From the NCBI RefSeq assembly GCF_008932295.1, contig NZ_WBWA01000016.1, positions 1 to 64,000 of the forward strand: DNA of 64,000 nt, written 5' to 3'. Positions within the stretch are counted from its first letter, which is position 1, and the number at the start of each line of letters is the position of its first letter. Origin of the DNA: Brucella tritici. Its GTDB lineage: Bacteria; Pseudomonadota; Alphaproteobacteria; Rhizobiales; Rhizobiaceae. This document shows, piece by piece, positions 18,374-26,311 of the stretch. Made by a program: the position numbers and the translations under genes. Under the pieces are notes generated by a model. It was not told the origin of the DNA. It ran no database searches and saw only the letters and a list, made by a program, of their open reading frames with translations.

Positions 18374-19132
18374 ATGGTGGTAAATGCGGACGAAGCAAGA
18401 ACGCTGCGCCATTTTCTGGAAAGCGCACCCATTGGTGCGGTTTTCGATGAAAGCGATCTCAGCGTGCTCGGCGCCCTGCCCATAATGTCAAAAAGCTATG
18501 CTGCTCACACGGTCGTCAGCAGTCAGGGAGACTGGGCCAACTCGGTCCATATCATCAAGAGCGGATGGGGCTGCATCTATCGCGATCTGCCCGACGGTGA
18601 TCGCCAGATTCTCGACTTCCCCATGAAAGGTGACTTTCTGGGCTTCCGAACCGGACTCGGCTTCAATTATTATACGCTGATTTCGGTTACCGAGCTTTCC
18701 GTCCTTGAGATATCTCTGGATCACCTCACCGAAAGCCTGATCAAGTCTCCTCGCCTCGCAATGACATTCATGGAACTAATGGCTCGCCAGCGTGCCATTC
18801 TGATCGAGCATCTCATCAGCATCGGTCGCCGCAGCGCGCTTGTGCGCATCGCGCATCTGCTGCTCGAACTCGGCCACAGGGCGCGGATCAACGGAACAGG
18901 TGACGAGAACAGCTTCATCTGTCCCTTGACTCAGAGCGAGCTTGCCGATGCGCTGGGGCTTACGCCGATCCACATCAACCGCATGTTGCGCGAACTTCGC
19001 GAAGACGACCTGCTGGTTTTCCGCAACAATGAGGTCGAGTTTCTGAACCGCTCCGCCCTCGTTCATATTTCAAGCTTCGATGAGCACTATCTGACGATGG
19101 AAATCTTCCCGCGTGTTCGGATCAGCCGGTGA
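18374..19132 (+). CDS. Crp/Fnr-family transcriptional regulator
   Basis: A 252-residue regulator with an N-terminal cyclic-nucleotide-binding-like beta barrel (about 20-140), a long dimerisation helix, and a C-terminal winged helix with LTQSELADALGLTPIHINRMLRELRE as recognition region. There is no cysteine cluster for an Fnr iron-sulfur centre. The arginine/serine signature that binds cAMP in true Crp is not evident, so the ligand is unknown. ATG 18374 gives the normal family length, though the frame opens at 18272 and the ribosome binding site is weak. Its adjacency to the exopolysaccharide locus suggests possible involvement there. Confidence 0.82.
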   Translation: MVVNADEARTLRHFLESAPIGAVFDESDLSVLGALPIMSKSYAAHTVVSSQGDWANSVHIIKSGWGCIYRDLPDGDRQILDFPMKGDFLGFRTGLGFNYYTLISVTELSVLEISLDHLTESLIKSPRLAMTFMELMARQRAILIEHLISIGRRSALVRIAHLLLELGHRARINGTGDENSFICPLTQSELADALGLTPIHINRMLRELREDDLLVFRNNEVEFLNRSALVHISSFDEHYLTMEIFPRVRISR

Positions 19133-19265
19133 GTAGCTGGCGCTGCGCCACCGATTTTCGAGAAAATATTGAAACAGAAGCCTCACTTCGGCGCCCTTTT
19201 CTCCGTCGCAATTTGATGAAATCGCACTATGTTCACTAACGGAACCCAAAGCTCGAAAGGATAGC

Positions 19266-19478
19266 ATGATGAGGATAAGCGCCCGCAATCGACTGAAAGG
19301 AACCATCGTCGAAGTCACCAAAGGTGCAACCACATCCCACGTTCGGGTTGATATTGGCAATGGTGTGATCGTCACTTCGTCCATCACCAACGAGGCTGTT
19401 GACGAACTTGGCCTGAAGGCAGGCGGCACCGCCTATGCAGTGGTGAAGGCATCCGACGTCATGATTGCCGTCGACTGA
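19266..19478 (+). CDS. Molybdenum-pterin binding protein (molbindin, single TOBE domain)
   Basis: A 70-residue protein consisting of one Mop/TOBE domain: ISARNRLKGTIVEVTKGA, then VRVDIGNGVIVTSSIT and AYAVVKASDVMIAVD. Molbindins bind molybdate or tungstate oxyanions in the cytoplasm as hexamers. AAGGAT precedes ATG 19266; ATG 19269 is also possible. No mod transporter or molybdoenzyme gene is nearby, so its partner is not apparent from context. Confidence 0.85.
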   Translation: MMRISARNRLKGTIVEVTKGATTSHVRVDIGNGVIVTSSITNEAVDELGLKAGGTAYAVVKASDVMIAVD

Positions 19479-19576
19479 TCTCAGCGCTTTGCGTGCGAAG
19501 ACATCTTCTTCGTACGCAAATCCATTCTTCAACAGGTCGTCATTTGCGATGGACTGGAATAGTTGCTCCCTTCATC

Positions 19577-19743
19577 CTAGTGGATTGAATTTGACGTTTG
19601 AATCCCGACTGAATGAGACGCTGTTTCAAACGTCAAATTTGAAAAATCCACTAGATACATAAAGTTACTAGTGGTCTTTGCGATTCCGACATTTGCTCGG
19701 CGCCTGTATCAGAGGGACGCAAATGTCGGAATCAGATCACTAG
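19577..19743. repeat. 167-bp double-hairpin repeat with CTAGTG ends, copy A
   Basis: Two adjacent imperfect palindromes. The first, 78 bp (19577-19654), runs from CTAGTGGATT to AATCCACTAG with inner arms TTTGACGTTTGAA and TTCAAACGTCAAA. The second, 76 bp (19668-19743), runs from CTAGTGGTC to GATCACTAG with inner arms ATTCCGACATTTGC and GCAAATGTCGGAAT. A 13-bp spacer separates them. A second element with the same dimensions in reverse order lies at 47923-48089. Confidence 0.85.
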
Positions 19744-19774
19744 ATTCAGAGCACATATCAAGGGAGCGCACATC

Positions 19775-20221
19775 ATGACCTACAGCAAGAACCCGGAAGC
19801 GATTGCGAAGCTCACGCCGGAGCAATACCGTGTCACACAGGAAAGCGGCACCGAGCGCCCCGGAACCGGTGAATATCTCTATAACAAGGAGCCGGGTATC
19901 TACGTCGATATCGTTTCCGGCGAGCCGCTGTTTGCCTCTGCCGACAAGTATGAGTCCCACTGCGGATGGCCCAGCTTCACCAAGCCGATCGAACCCGCAA
20001 ATGTTGCAGAACTGAACGATGTTTCGCATGGCATGGTGCGGACGGAAGTGCGCTCGGCGCATGGTGACAGTCATCTTGGGCATGTCTTCCCGGACGGACC
20101 GGTTGATCGCGGCGGTCTTCGTTACTGCATCAATTCGGCATCGCTCCGTTTCGTTCCGAAAGACCGGATGGAAGCAGAGGGATACGGCCAATATCTCGAT
20201 CAGGTCGAAGATATTGGCTGA
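19775..20221 (+). CDS. msrB: Peptide-methionine (R)-S-oxide reductase
   Basis: A 148-residue MsrB that reduces methionine-R-sulfoxide in proteins. The fold signatures are [31 protein letters not shown] and the catalytic-cysteine segment [11 protein letters not shown]. The paired CXXC zinc-binding cysteines of zinc-type MsrBs are absent, so this is the zinc-free class. AAGGGAG lies upstream of the ATG. No signal peptide is present, so it is cytoplasmic. It stands alone, just downstream of a CTAGTG double-hairpin repeat. Confidence 0.94.
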   Translation: MTYSKNPEAIAKLTPEQYRVTQESGTERPGTGEYLYNKEPGIYVDIVSGEPLFASADKYESHCGWPSFTKPIEPANVAELNDVSHGMVRTEVRSAHGDSHLGHVFPDGPVDRGGLRYCINSASLRFVPKDRMEAEGYGQYLDQVEDIG

Positions 20222-20652
20222 ACAGAAAGTCAGATTGGAGGCATGGCTGCGCGAAGTATTTGAAATAAAATTCGTGCGATATGGAAATAATTTGGGTCCA
20301 GATTAATTGATCCACAGCCATTCAATAGCCTTGTGAAGTAAGACTTCTTTCTGTCGTAATGATCACTAATCTGATCCGGCGCACCGCTTCGGCGGAATCA
20401 GGCAAATGCGCAGCCTCGGTATGATTATGCTATCACCACACATACCGAGGCTTTCCGGGGCTTTTGACCGGACTACCCCATAAATCTGTTCTATTCCTGA
20501 TTATTTCCCTGCATAAACAGGTAAATCACCCGCTGAAACGGTTGCATTGACCGTGTGATTTCTATTGCAAATAGCGGGCAATTATATTCAATATACTGTC
20601 CAGCTATTATAGGAAGACCGATTTCGATCACGCAACATTTTGGGGGAGCGGC
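20222..20652. other. Intergenic region with a 12-bp hairpin
   Basis: 430 bp without a credible gene. It contains a perfect 12-bp inverted repeat (AGCCTCGGTATG at 20412-20423; CATACCGAGGCT at 20441-20452) with a 17-nt loop, followed by GGGGCTTTT. This may be a weak terminator for msrB or a structured leader. The stretch nearest the LytTR-type gene is AT-rich and probably contains its promoter. Confidence 0.55.
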
Positions 20653-21573
20653 TTGGACAGTGCTGTTGGAGCCTACCGGATTTATTCCGAGAAGGAGTGC
20701 GCGGAAGCACCGGCACTTGACTGGCCCTATGTTTGCGCGCTGCATCTGCTCCGGAAACCCGTCGAAAGCGCCATTTCAGAGTTTCTGGCCTTCGTCGGCA
20801 ATGCGTCGCGCGCCGACCGGGCATGGATGATCGAATATGCGCCCGATCTTCTGCGGTTTCGCAATACGCATGAATGGTGCAAGGGCGACACCACGGCCTA
20901 TATTTCCGAACTTCAGGAAGCTCCCACCACACTGATTGCATGGTTGCACCGTTATCTGACCGAAGGACAGGCCGTTGCCGTCCACGATGTCAGAGGTCTG
21001 CCACGCACTGCACGCCCTATTCAGGCAGAGTTCCTGCGGCAGGGAAACCAGAGCATTCTCAGCATACCGGTTTTTCACCAGGGCCGGCTGCGGGGGATCA
21101 TCGGCTTCGATACGACCGCGGAAACCAGACGCTGGTCACGCACGGAAATCAAAGCCATGTTCCAGTGCGCGCACCTGATTGCACAGGCAAAATATGCGAC
21201 ACCCGATGAGGAGCCGGTTTCAGACGAAGAGCCCGACCCGACATCGATAATCTATGTCAGCAAACGTGGGGTAATGCGCGGAATCTCCCCGGAGGAAATC
21301 ATCGGGGTTCGTTCGGCAGGCAATTACAGCGAGATATGGCTTGGCGACGGCTCCATGGTTCTCGATTCCCGACCGCTCGGCATATGGGCAGGCATTCTTC
21401 CGGCAAGTGTCTTTTTCCGCATTCACCGCACCACGTTCATAAACGTTCTACAGGTTTCGGACATAGACAGAAGCATGATCGACAAATGGCTGGTCAGGAT
21501 GCGCGGCATCGATCAGGCATGGCCCGTCTCGCGTTCCTATCGAAAGCCTTTGCGGGAGCGCCTGGGCTTCTAG
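20653..21573 (+). CDS. GAF-LytTR transcriptional regulator
   Basis: A 306-residue protein. Residues ~20-175 look like a GAF sensor (PVESAISEFLAFVGNASRADRAW... SILSIPVFHQGRLRGIIGFDT). Residues ~205-306 form a LytTR DNA-binding domain (EEIIGVRSAGNYSEIWL, FFRIHRTTFINVLQV, PVSRSYRKPLRERL). It lacks a receiver, so input is probably a small molecule or redox/light signal through GAF. The start is TTG 20653, preceded by GGGGGAG. The gene is monocistronic, with no neighbour that indicates a target. Confidence 0.82.
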   Translation: MDSAVGAYRIYSEKECAEAPALDWPYVCALHLLRKPVESAISEFLAFVGNASRADRAWMIEYAPDLLRFRNTHEWCKGDTTAYISELQEAPTTLIAWLHRYLTEGQAVAVHDVRGLPRTARPIQAEFLRQGNQSILSIPVFHQGRLRGIIGFDTTAETRRWSRTEIKAMFQCAHLIAQAKYATPDEEPVSDEEPDPTSIIYVSKRGVMRGISPEEIIGVRSAGNYSEIWLGDGSMVLDSRPLGIWAGILPASVFFRIHRTTFINVLQVSDIDRSMIDKWLVRMRGIDQAWPVSRSYRKPLRERLGF

Positions 21574-21707
21574 CCTTTATTTCGCCTTACTTTTGCCCGC
21601 CCGTCGCCACAAAATTCCATGCAAATATGCAGGCTTTTCTCGCCGAAATGCCGTTTTTGCAGCAAACGAGCACAAATCCCGCATTTGCCTTAATTTGAAA
21701 TCAGCAG

Positions 21708-23387
21708 TCACGACAGATCCAGATGCGCCTTGAGCGGCATGTCGTCATGAATGGGAACGGTCTGCCTTTCGATCATGCGATGAACGAGCGGCGGCTTGTC
21801 TCCCTTGTGCAAGGCAAGCAGCCGTTCCGACACTTCAGCATCGGCCTGAGTCCGGCGCTGGTTATGGCGGACATACTCAACCCAGGTTGGCACGTGATAA
21901 CTTTCCGTCCAGGTTTCCGGGTTCTCCAGATCACGCAGCAGCACCCATTGCCGGGCACCATCGCGGATACGCATACGGCGGCGCAAGGCCATGGCGGAAA
22001 GGAACGCCGGAACATCTCCCTGCGCAATCTTGTAATCGACCATAATCATGATCGGGCCGCTGCGCGAACGCAGATCGAGCCGAAGTTGCGGTTCGCTGAA
22101 ACGGTTGAGGGGATCGAGATTGAGGTCTTCAAATTCAGGCTGTGGAAGAAGGAGACCAATCAGCGCGCCGAACATCAGCACCACGGCAGCGGCCAGAAGC
22201 GCACCCGGCACGCCATATTCGTCAGCGACCGCACCCCAGAGCCAACTGCCTGCCGCCATGCCGCCGAAAGTCGCCGTCTGATAGAGCGCCAGAGCACGCC
22301 CCACCACCCAGCGCGGCGTGGAAAGCTGAACCGTAACGTTGAACAGCGACAGCGCCAGAACCCACGAAACACCCGCAGGCAGCAGGAAAATGCAGCTCAG
22401 CCACATATTCCGGCCGATTGACAGCAGGGCACAACTGATCGCAAAGGCGACGAAAGCGCCGCGCACCAGCCATTCATTGCCGAGAAGTTCGCGAAGCCGG
22501 GCGCTGAGCAAGGCGCCGCCTATGGCGCCAAGCCCGAAAAAGCCCAGCATGATGCCGTAGGTAAGTGCAGTGCCGTGGACGAGATCGCGCGCGACGAGCG
22601 GCAAAAGCGCCAGAATGACAATCGCGGACAGGCCAAACAGAAAGCCCCGGAACATCACTTTGAGAAGGTTCGGCGACATGGCGACATAACGCAGCCCCGC
22701 CACCATGGCCGGTCCAAGCGTTTCGCGCGGCAGGGTGGATTTGACCGTTTCCGGCTTCCACTGCCATAGCGCCAGAATGAGCGCACAATAGCTGAACGCA
22801 TTGAAAATGAAGGCAAAAGCAGCGCCCGCCGCCGCAACGATGATACCGCCGATAGCCGGCCCGATGCTGCGCATGAGATTGAAGCTCATGCTGTTGAGCG
22901 CCACCGCTGCAGGCAGATCGGTGCGGGGCACGATATCCCCCATCGAGGCCTGCCAGGACGGGTTATGCAAGGCCCCACCACAGCCGATCAGGAACGTGAA
23001 GCTGAGCAGCATCCACGGTGTGAGAATGCCGAGATAGGCAAACGCCGCCAGCGCGACCGAAATAATCAGCAGCAGAACCTGCGCAGTGAGCATGATGCGG
23101 CGGCGATCGAAATTATCGGCCAGGGCACCAGCAGCAACTGAAAAGATCATCACAGGCAGGGTTGTCGAAGCCTGCACAAGTGCAACCATATCGTCCGAAT
23201 GGGCGATGGTTGCCATCATCCAGCCAGCGCCGACCGTCTGCACCAGACCGCCGAGGTTGGAAACCAATGTAGCTGACCAGAGCGCCCGAAATGTTTTGTA
23301 TTGGAAAGGCGCAAGGGGGGAAATTCTCTGCGGCACCGGACGACCTCCCGTTCCATCTGCCTGAGAACCTGAATCAAAAAGCGACAT
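21708..23387 (-). CDS. MFS exporter of the DUF894/EntS-like family
   Basis: A 559-residue major facilitator protein with about 12 membrane segments (from FRALWSATLVSNLGGLVQTVG to LIGLLLPQPEF). A cytoplasmic C-terminal domain of about 130 residues (IMIMVDYKIAQGDVPAFLSAM...), typical of DUF894 transporters, resembles a dimeric alpha-beta barrel. The family includes siderophore/drug efflux proteins. ATG 23387 is preferred to the far upstream frame start at 23669, which runs through the operator and a repeat. It is divergent from a TetR gene with a perfect operator between them. Confidence 0.86.
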   Translation of the reverse strand: MSLFDSGSQADGTGGRPVPQRISPLAPFQYKTFRALWSATLVSNLGGLVQTVGAGWMMATIAHSDDMVALVQASTTLPVMIFSVAAGALADNFDRRRIMLTAQVLLLIISVALAAFAYLGILTPWMLLSFTFLIGCGGALHNPSWQASMGDIVPRTDLPAAVALNSMSFNLMRSIGPAIGGIIVAAAGAAFAFIFNAFSYCALILALWQWKPETVKSTLPRETLGPAMVAGLRYVAMSPNLLKVMFRGFLFGLSAIVILALLPLVARDLVHGTALTYGIMLGFFGLGAIGGALLSARLRELLGNEWLVRGAFVAFAISCALLSIGRNMWLSCIFLLPAGVSWVLALSLFNVTVQLSTPRWVVGRALALYQTATFGGMAAGSWLWGAVADEYGVPGALLAAAVVLMFGALIGLLLPQPEFEDLNLDPLNRFSEPQLRLDLRSRSGPIMIMVDYKIAQGDVPAFLSAMALRRRMRIRDGARQWVLLRDLENPETWTESYHVPTWVEYVRHNQRRTQADAEVSERLLALHKGDKPPLVHRMIERQTVPIHDDMPLKAHLDLS

Positions 23388-23397
23388 ATGTGTGCGA

Positions 23398-23474
23398 AAA
23401 TGGTGATTTTCGAGTACCGGAGCGGAGCGTACTTGAACGTACGTGAGCACCGGAACGCAGGAAATTGCCATTTG
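23398..23474. repeat. Long imperfect palindrome in the exporter leader
   Basis: A roughly 77-bp imperfect palindrome whose ends are AAATGGTGATTT and AAATTGCCATTT and whose centre is GCGTACTTGAACGTACGT, with ACCGGAGCGG and AGCACCGGAAC in the arms. It lies 11 bp upstream of the MFS start codon, in what would be its mRNA leader. Palindromes of this style recur in Brucella-group genomes as I remember them. Confidence 0.6.
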
Positions 23475-23576
23475 CAGCCACAGATGGCGGCTTTTGGAAC
23501 AGGCTCGAATAGAGCGGATACGTGAATCTCTCTCCACGGACAAGGGGTTAAAACCATCGGCGCACGAGAATGATAA

Positions 23577-23616
23577 TTGACTCCGCCTTTTCATTAGGTA
23601 GACTGGTCTACCTAAT
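23577..23616 (+). promoter_or_regulatory. tetR promoter with overlapping TetR-type operator
   Basis: TTGACT (23577-23582) and TAGACT (23599-23604) are separated by 16 bp. The second hexamer lies inside a perfect 24-bp palindrome: ATTAGGTAGAC (23593-23603), 2-bp centre, GTCTACCTAAT (23606-23616). The core TAGAC-TG-GTCTA resembles NemR-type TetR boxes. Binding would block this promoter and probably the divergent MFS promoter. Confidence 0.8.
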
Positions 23617-23632
23617 AGATGGACCAAATGTG

Positions 23633-24223
23633 ATGAACGATCCTGCGACGCCCAGTTCAAAACCGGCACGTGAGCGGCTTCTGCAAGCGGCAGCGGAACT
23701 GTTCTACGATGCGGGTATTTCGGCGACCGGGATCGACGCGATCATCCAGCGTGCGGGCGTGGCAAAGCAGAGCCTCTACAACAACTTCACGTCCAAGGCG
23801 GAACTGGTGGCAACCTATCTGGAGCACCGTCACGCCGAATGGCTGGGCCTCTATGACAAGCGACGGGAAAAGGCAGCAAACCCGATGGACGGGATACTGG
23901 CCATATTCGACGCCTATCGCGATCATGCAGAATTTGCCTACGAACACGGGTTTCGCGGCTGCGGCCTGCTGAATGCGGCAGCCGAGCTGCCTGCTGGCGA
24001 TCCGGGCCGCGAGGCGGTGAGAAAACACAAGGAGGAGGTCGAGGGCCTGCTTGTGACACATCTCACCGGCCTGATCCCCGACGATCCGCCTCGGGTCCGC
24101 CAGCTCGCCGTGCAGCTTTCCTTCATTCTCGAAGGAGCAATCATGCGGGCCGGCCTTGAAGGCAACAGTGCACGTCTTGGCGAAGCCAAGGCCATGGTCG
24201 CGACGATTTTGAAGTCTGAATAA
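23633..24223 (+). CDS. TetR-family repressor
   Basis: A 196-residue one-component regulator. The N-terminal helix-turn-helix (ARERLLQAAAELFYDAG...IDAIIQRAGVAKQSLYNNFTSK) is canonical. The C-terminal part contains paired cysteine-bearing GFRGCGLLNAAAELP, seen in a NemR/AcrR-like subgroup that senses electrophiles. ATG 23633 is chosen because upstream codons overlap the operator. It likely represses itself, the downstream DMT transporter gene (1 bp away) and the divergent MFS exporter. The inducer is not known. Confidence 0.87.
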   Translation: MNDPATPSSKPARERLLQAAAELFYDAGISATGIDAIIQRAGVAKQSLYNNFTSKAELVATYLEHRHAEWLGLYDKRREKAANPMDGILAIFDAYRDHAEFAYEHGFRGCGLLNAAAELPAGDPGREAVRKHKEEVEGLLVTHLTGLIPDDPPRVRQLAVQLSFILEGAIMRAGLEGNSARLGEAKAMVATILKSE

Positions 24224-24224
24224 A

Positions 24225-25160
24225 ATGCAATCATCGAAAAACTATCTTCTGGGCGTGACAGCCATCATCGTCGCTTCCACTATCTGGGGCACGACCGGCA
24301 CTGCGGCAACCTTTGCGCCTGAGGTCGGCGCGGCTGCAATCGGTGCCGCCGCCATGGGCCTTGGAGGGCTGGCACAGGCGGCAATCGCATGGCGCGGACT
24401 GATCGCCTCGCGAAAGGCTCTCGCCGATCAATGGCGCGTCCTGTTGGTGGGGGCCGTCTGCGTTGCGATTTATCCCCTCGCCTTTTATGGCTCGATGCGG
24501 ATGGCTGGCGTGACCATCGGAACGGTCATTTCGCTCGGTTCAGCCCCGCTTCTTTCGGCAGCAATCGAGTATCGGCAAAGCGGCTTTCGCCCTTCGCTGC
24601 GCTGGCTGGCGGGTGCGACGGTCGGAATTATCGGCATGGTCCTGCTCAGCATGTCGGAGCATGGCGGTGCTCATACCGCATCCGCCGGGAGTTCAACCCT
24701 CGCAGGCTCTCTGGTCGGACTGATCGCAGGCTTTACCTATGCGCTTTATTCCTCATGCGCGCGCCAGTTGATGCAGCGCGGCATATCTTCGACAACCGCC
24801 ATGGGCGCGACCTTCGGCATAGGTGGTCTTTTGCTGATGCCGGTTCTGATTGCCACCGGCGGACCGTTCCTCGCCTCGTGGAACAATGCGGCTGTCGGCC
24901 TATACATGGCTTTCGTGCCCATGTTCCTCGGCTATGTCTGCTTCGGCTACGGGTTGAGCCGCGTTGAAACAAGCGTAGCGACGACGATCACGCTCTTCGA
25001 GCCGGTTGTCGCCGCTTTCTTCGCGGTGGTGATTGTTGGCGAACGGCTTTCCGCCCTCGGCTGGTTTGGTGTTCTTCTGGTTGTCATCTGCCTTGTCTGG
25101 ATCACCATACCCACCCGCAGCCAGACAACTCCGCTGGAAGTGCCCGAACCATCAACCTGA
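24225..25160 (+). CDS. EamA/DMT-family transporter
   Basis: A 311-residue inner-membrane protein with ten hydrophobic segments in two EamA repeats (ASTIWGTTGTAATF at the first; LVGLIAGFTYALYSSCARQL and ETSVATTITLFEPVVAAFFA in the second). These carriers export metabolites or amino acids. It follows the TetR gene by 1 bp and so is probably under its control, which suggests efflux of a toxic or signalling compound. The substrate is unknown. Confidence 0.88.
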   Translation: MQSSKNYLLGVTAIIVASTIWGTTGTAATFAPEVGAAAIGAAAMGLGGLAQAAIAWRGLIASRKALADQWRVLLVGAVCVAIYPLAFYGSMRMAGVTIGTVISLGSAPLLSAAIEYRQSGFRPSLRWLAGATVGIIGMVLLSMSEHGGAHTASAGSSTLAGSLVGLIAGFTYALYSSCARQLMQRGISSTTAMGATFGIGGLLLMPVLIATGGPFLASWNNAAVGLYMAFVPMFLGYVCFGYGLSRVETSVATTITLFEPVVAAFFAVVIVGERLSALGWFGVLLVVICLVWITIPTRSQTTPLEVPEPST

Positions 25161-25169
25161 CGCGCACTG

Positions 25170-25310
25170 TCCGAAAACCGTTTCACACTTTTCGGGATGC
25201 AGTTTGTTTCAACGCGCATCTTGGTCCGAAAACCGTTTCACACTTTTCGGGATGCAGTTTGTTTCAACGCGCATCTTAGTCCGAAAACCGCTTCACACTT
25301 TTCGGGATGC
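25170..25310. repeat. 55-bp tandem repeat, two full copies and one partial
   Basis: Copies begin at 25170, 25225 and 25280, each with TCCGAAAACCGTTTCACAC followed by TTTTCGGGATGC. The third stops after 31 bp. The unit is the core of the TAGAGC repeat family seen elsewhere in the window, amplified in tandem. The last copy overlaps the 3' end of the LysR gene and encodes its final residues and stop codon. Confidence 0.9.
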
Positions 25311-26174
25311 GCTTTTTAACCAGGCTTTGACTGCCTCAACAGATTCCGGATGGCGCGGCTTTCGCAGCGAAACCGCATAGAAATCTGCGCCCACCCGCAA
25401 TTCTGTGGCCTGTGGCTGGACGAGACTGCCCGCTGCAACTTCCTTCTCCACGAAGAAGCGGCTTGCCAGTGCCAGCCCCTGCCCGGCAATCGCCGCATCG
25501 ATAGCAAGTGACGTCTGGTTGAAGCGAATATTCTTCGCCGATGTCGACACGCCACCCGGAAAAGCCTTCTCCAGATATTGCGGCCAGAAATTATGCGCGT
25601 CGTGCAGCAGCGGATAGCGTTCCAGATTTTCTGGCTCGCCCGGATCGCCTAGCTTTTCGACCAGCGCCGGGCTTGCCACGACGACAATCACATGCTCGAA
25701 AAGCAGCTCCGTATTCAGCCCCGGACCGAAAGGTGGCTCGCCGTAGCGAACCGCCAGATCGACGGCATCGGTCTGGAAATTGGCGACCTTGTCGCTGGCG
25801 ACTATGCGCAATTCTATATCGGGCTGCGCACGCGTGAATTCCGCCAATCGCGGGATAAGCCATTTCGATGCAAAGGTCGGCGTCACGCTGATCGTCAGGT
25901 GCTGCGGTTCAGGCCGCAGCATTTCGGTCGCCTCCGAAAGCAGGTCGAACGCGCGCCGCACATTGGCAATGTATGCACGTGCCGGTTCCGTCATGACCAG
26001 CGTGCGGGGTTGGCGTTCAAAGAGTTTCAGTCCAAGCTCTGCCTCAAGACCGCGTATCTGCTGGGCCACCGCTGCCTGTGTCACGCCAAGTTCTTCCGCT
26101 GCCAGCCGGAAATTCAGATGTCGCGTGACGACTTCGAACACACGCAGGCCATTGAGCGAGGGAAGTCTTTTCAT
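25293..26174 (-). CDS. LysR-family regulator (GcvA-like)
   Basis: A 293-residue LysR-type activator with N-terminal winged helix (LNGLRVFEVVTRHLNFRLAAEELGVTQAAVAQQIRGLEAEL) and a substrate-binding domain from about residue 90 (ISVTPTFASKWLIPRL) that follows the GcvA subgroup. The last codons (KSASRKV and TGA) lie in the tandem repeat, so the original C-terminus was probably changed by repeat insertion. It is divergent from a short-chain dehydrogenase gene 137 bp away, the most likely target. Confidence 0.88.
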   Translation of the reverse strand: MKRLPSLNGLRVFEVVTRHLNFRLAAEELGVTQAAVAQQIRGLEAELGLKLFERQPRTLVMTEPARAYIANVRRAFDLLSEATEMLRPEPQHLTISVTPTFASKWLIPRLAEFTRAQPDIELRIVASDKVANFQTDAVDLAVRYGEPPFGPGLNTELLFEHVIVVVASPALVEKLGDPGEPENLERYPLLHDAHNFWPQYLEKAFPGGVSTSAKNIRFNQTSLAIDAAIAGQGLALASRFFVEKEVAAGSLVQPQATELRVGADFYAVSLRKPRHPESVEAVKAWLKSASRKV

Positions 26175-26311
26175 GGAATAACCGAATAGATTTTCTACTG
26201 TCTAACGTTACGCATTTTCATTCGTCAGGATAGTAGTTCTCCGCTATAACGTCAAAGAATGGTTAACAGCAGTTGCGAATTTGCGCATTACTTCGGAAAA
26301 AGGAACGCATC

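Noticed and set aside
20412-20452. Hairpin upstream of the LytTR-type gene considered as a riboswitch
   Set aside because: Only one simple stem with an unstructured loop is visible; no known riboswitch core was recognised and the location fits a weak terminator as well.
25170-25310. Regular repeats considered as a CRISPR array
   Set aside because: Copies are contiguous 55-bp tandem units without unique spacers and match a dispersed palindromic repeat; no cas genes.
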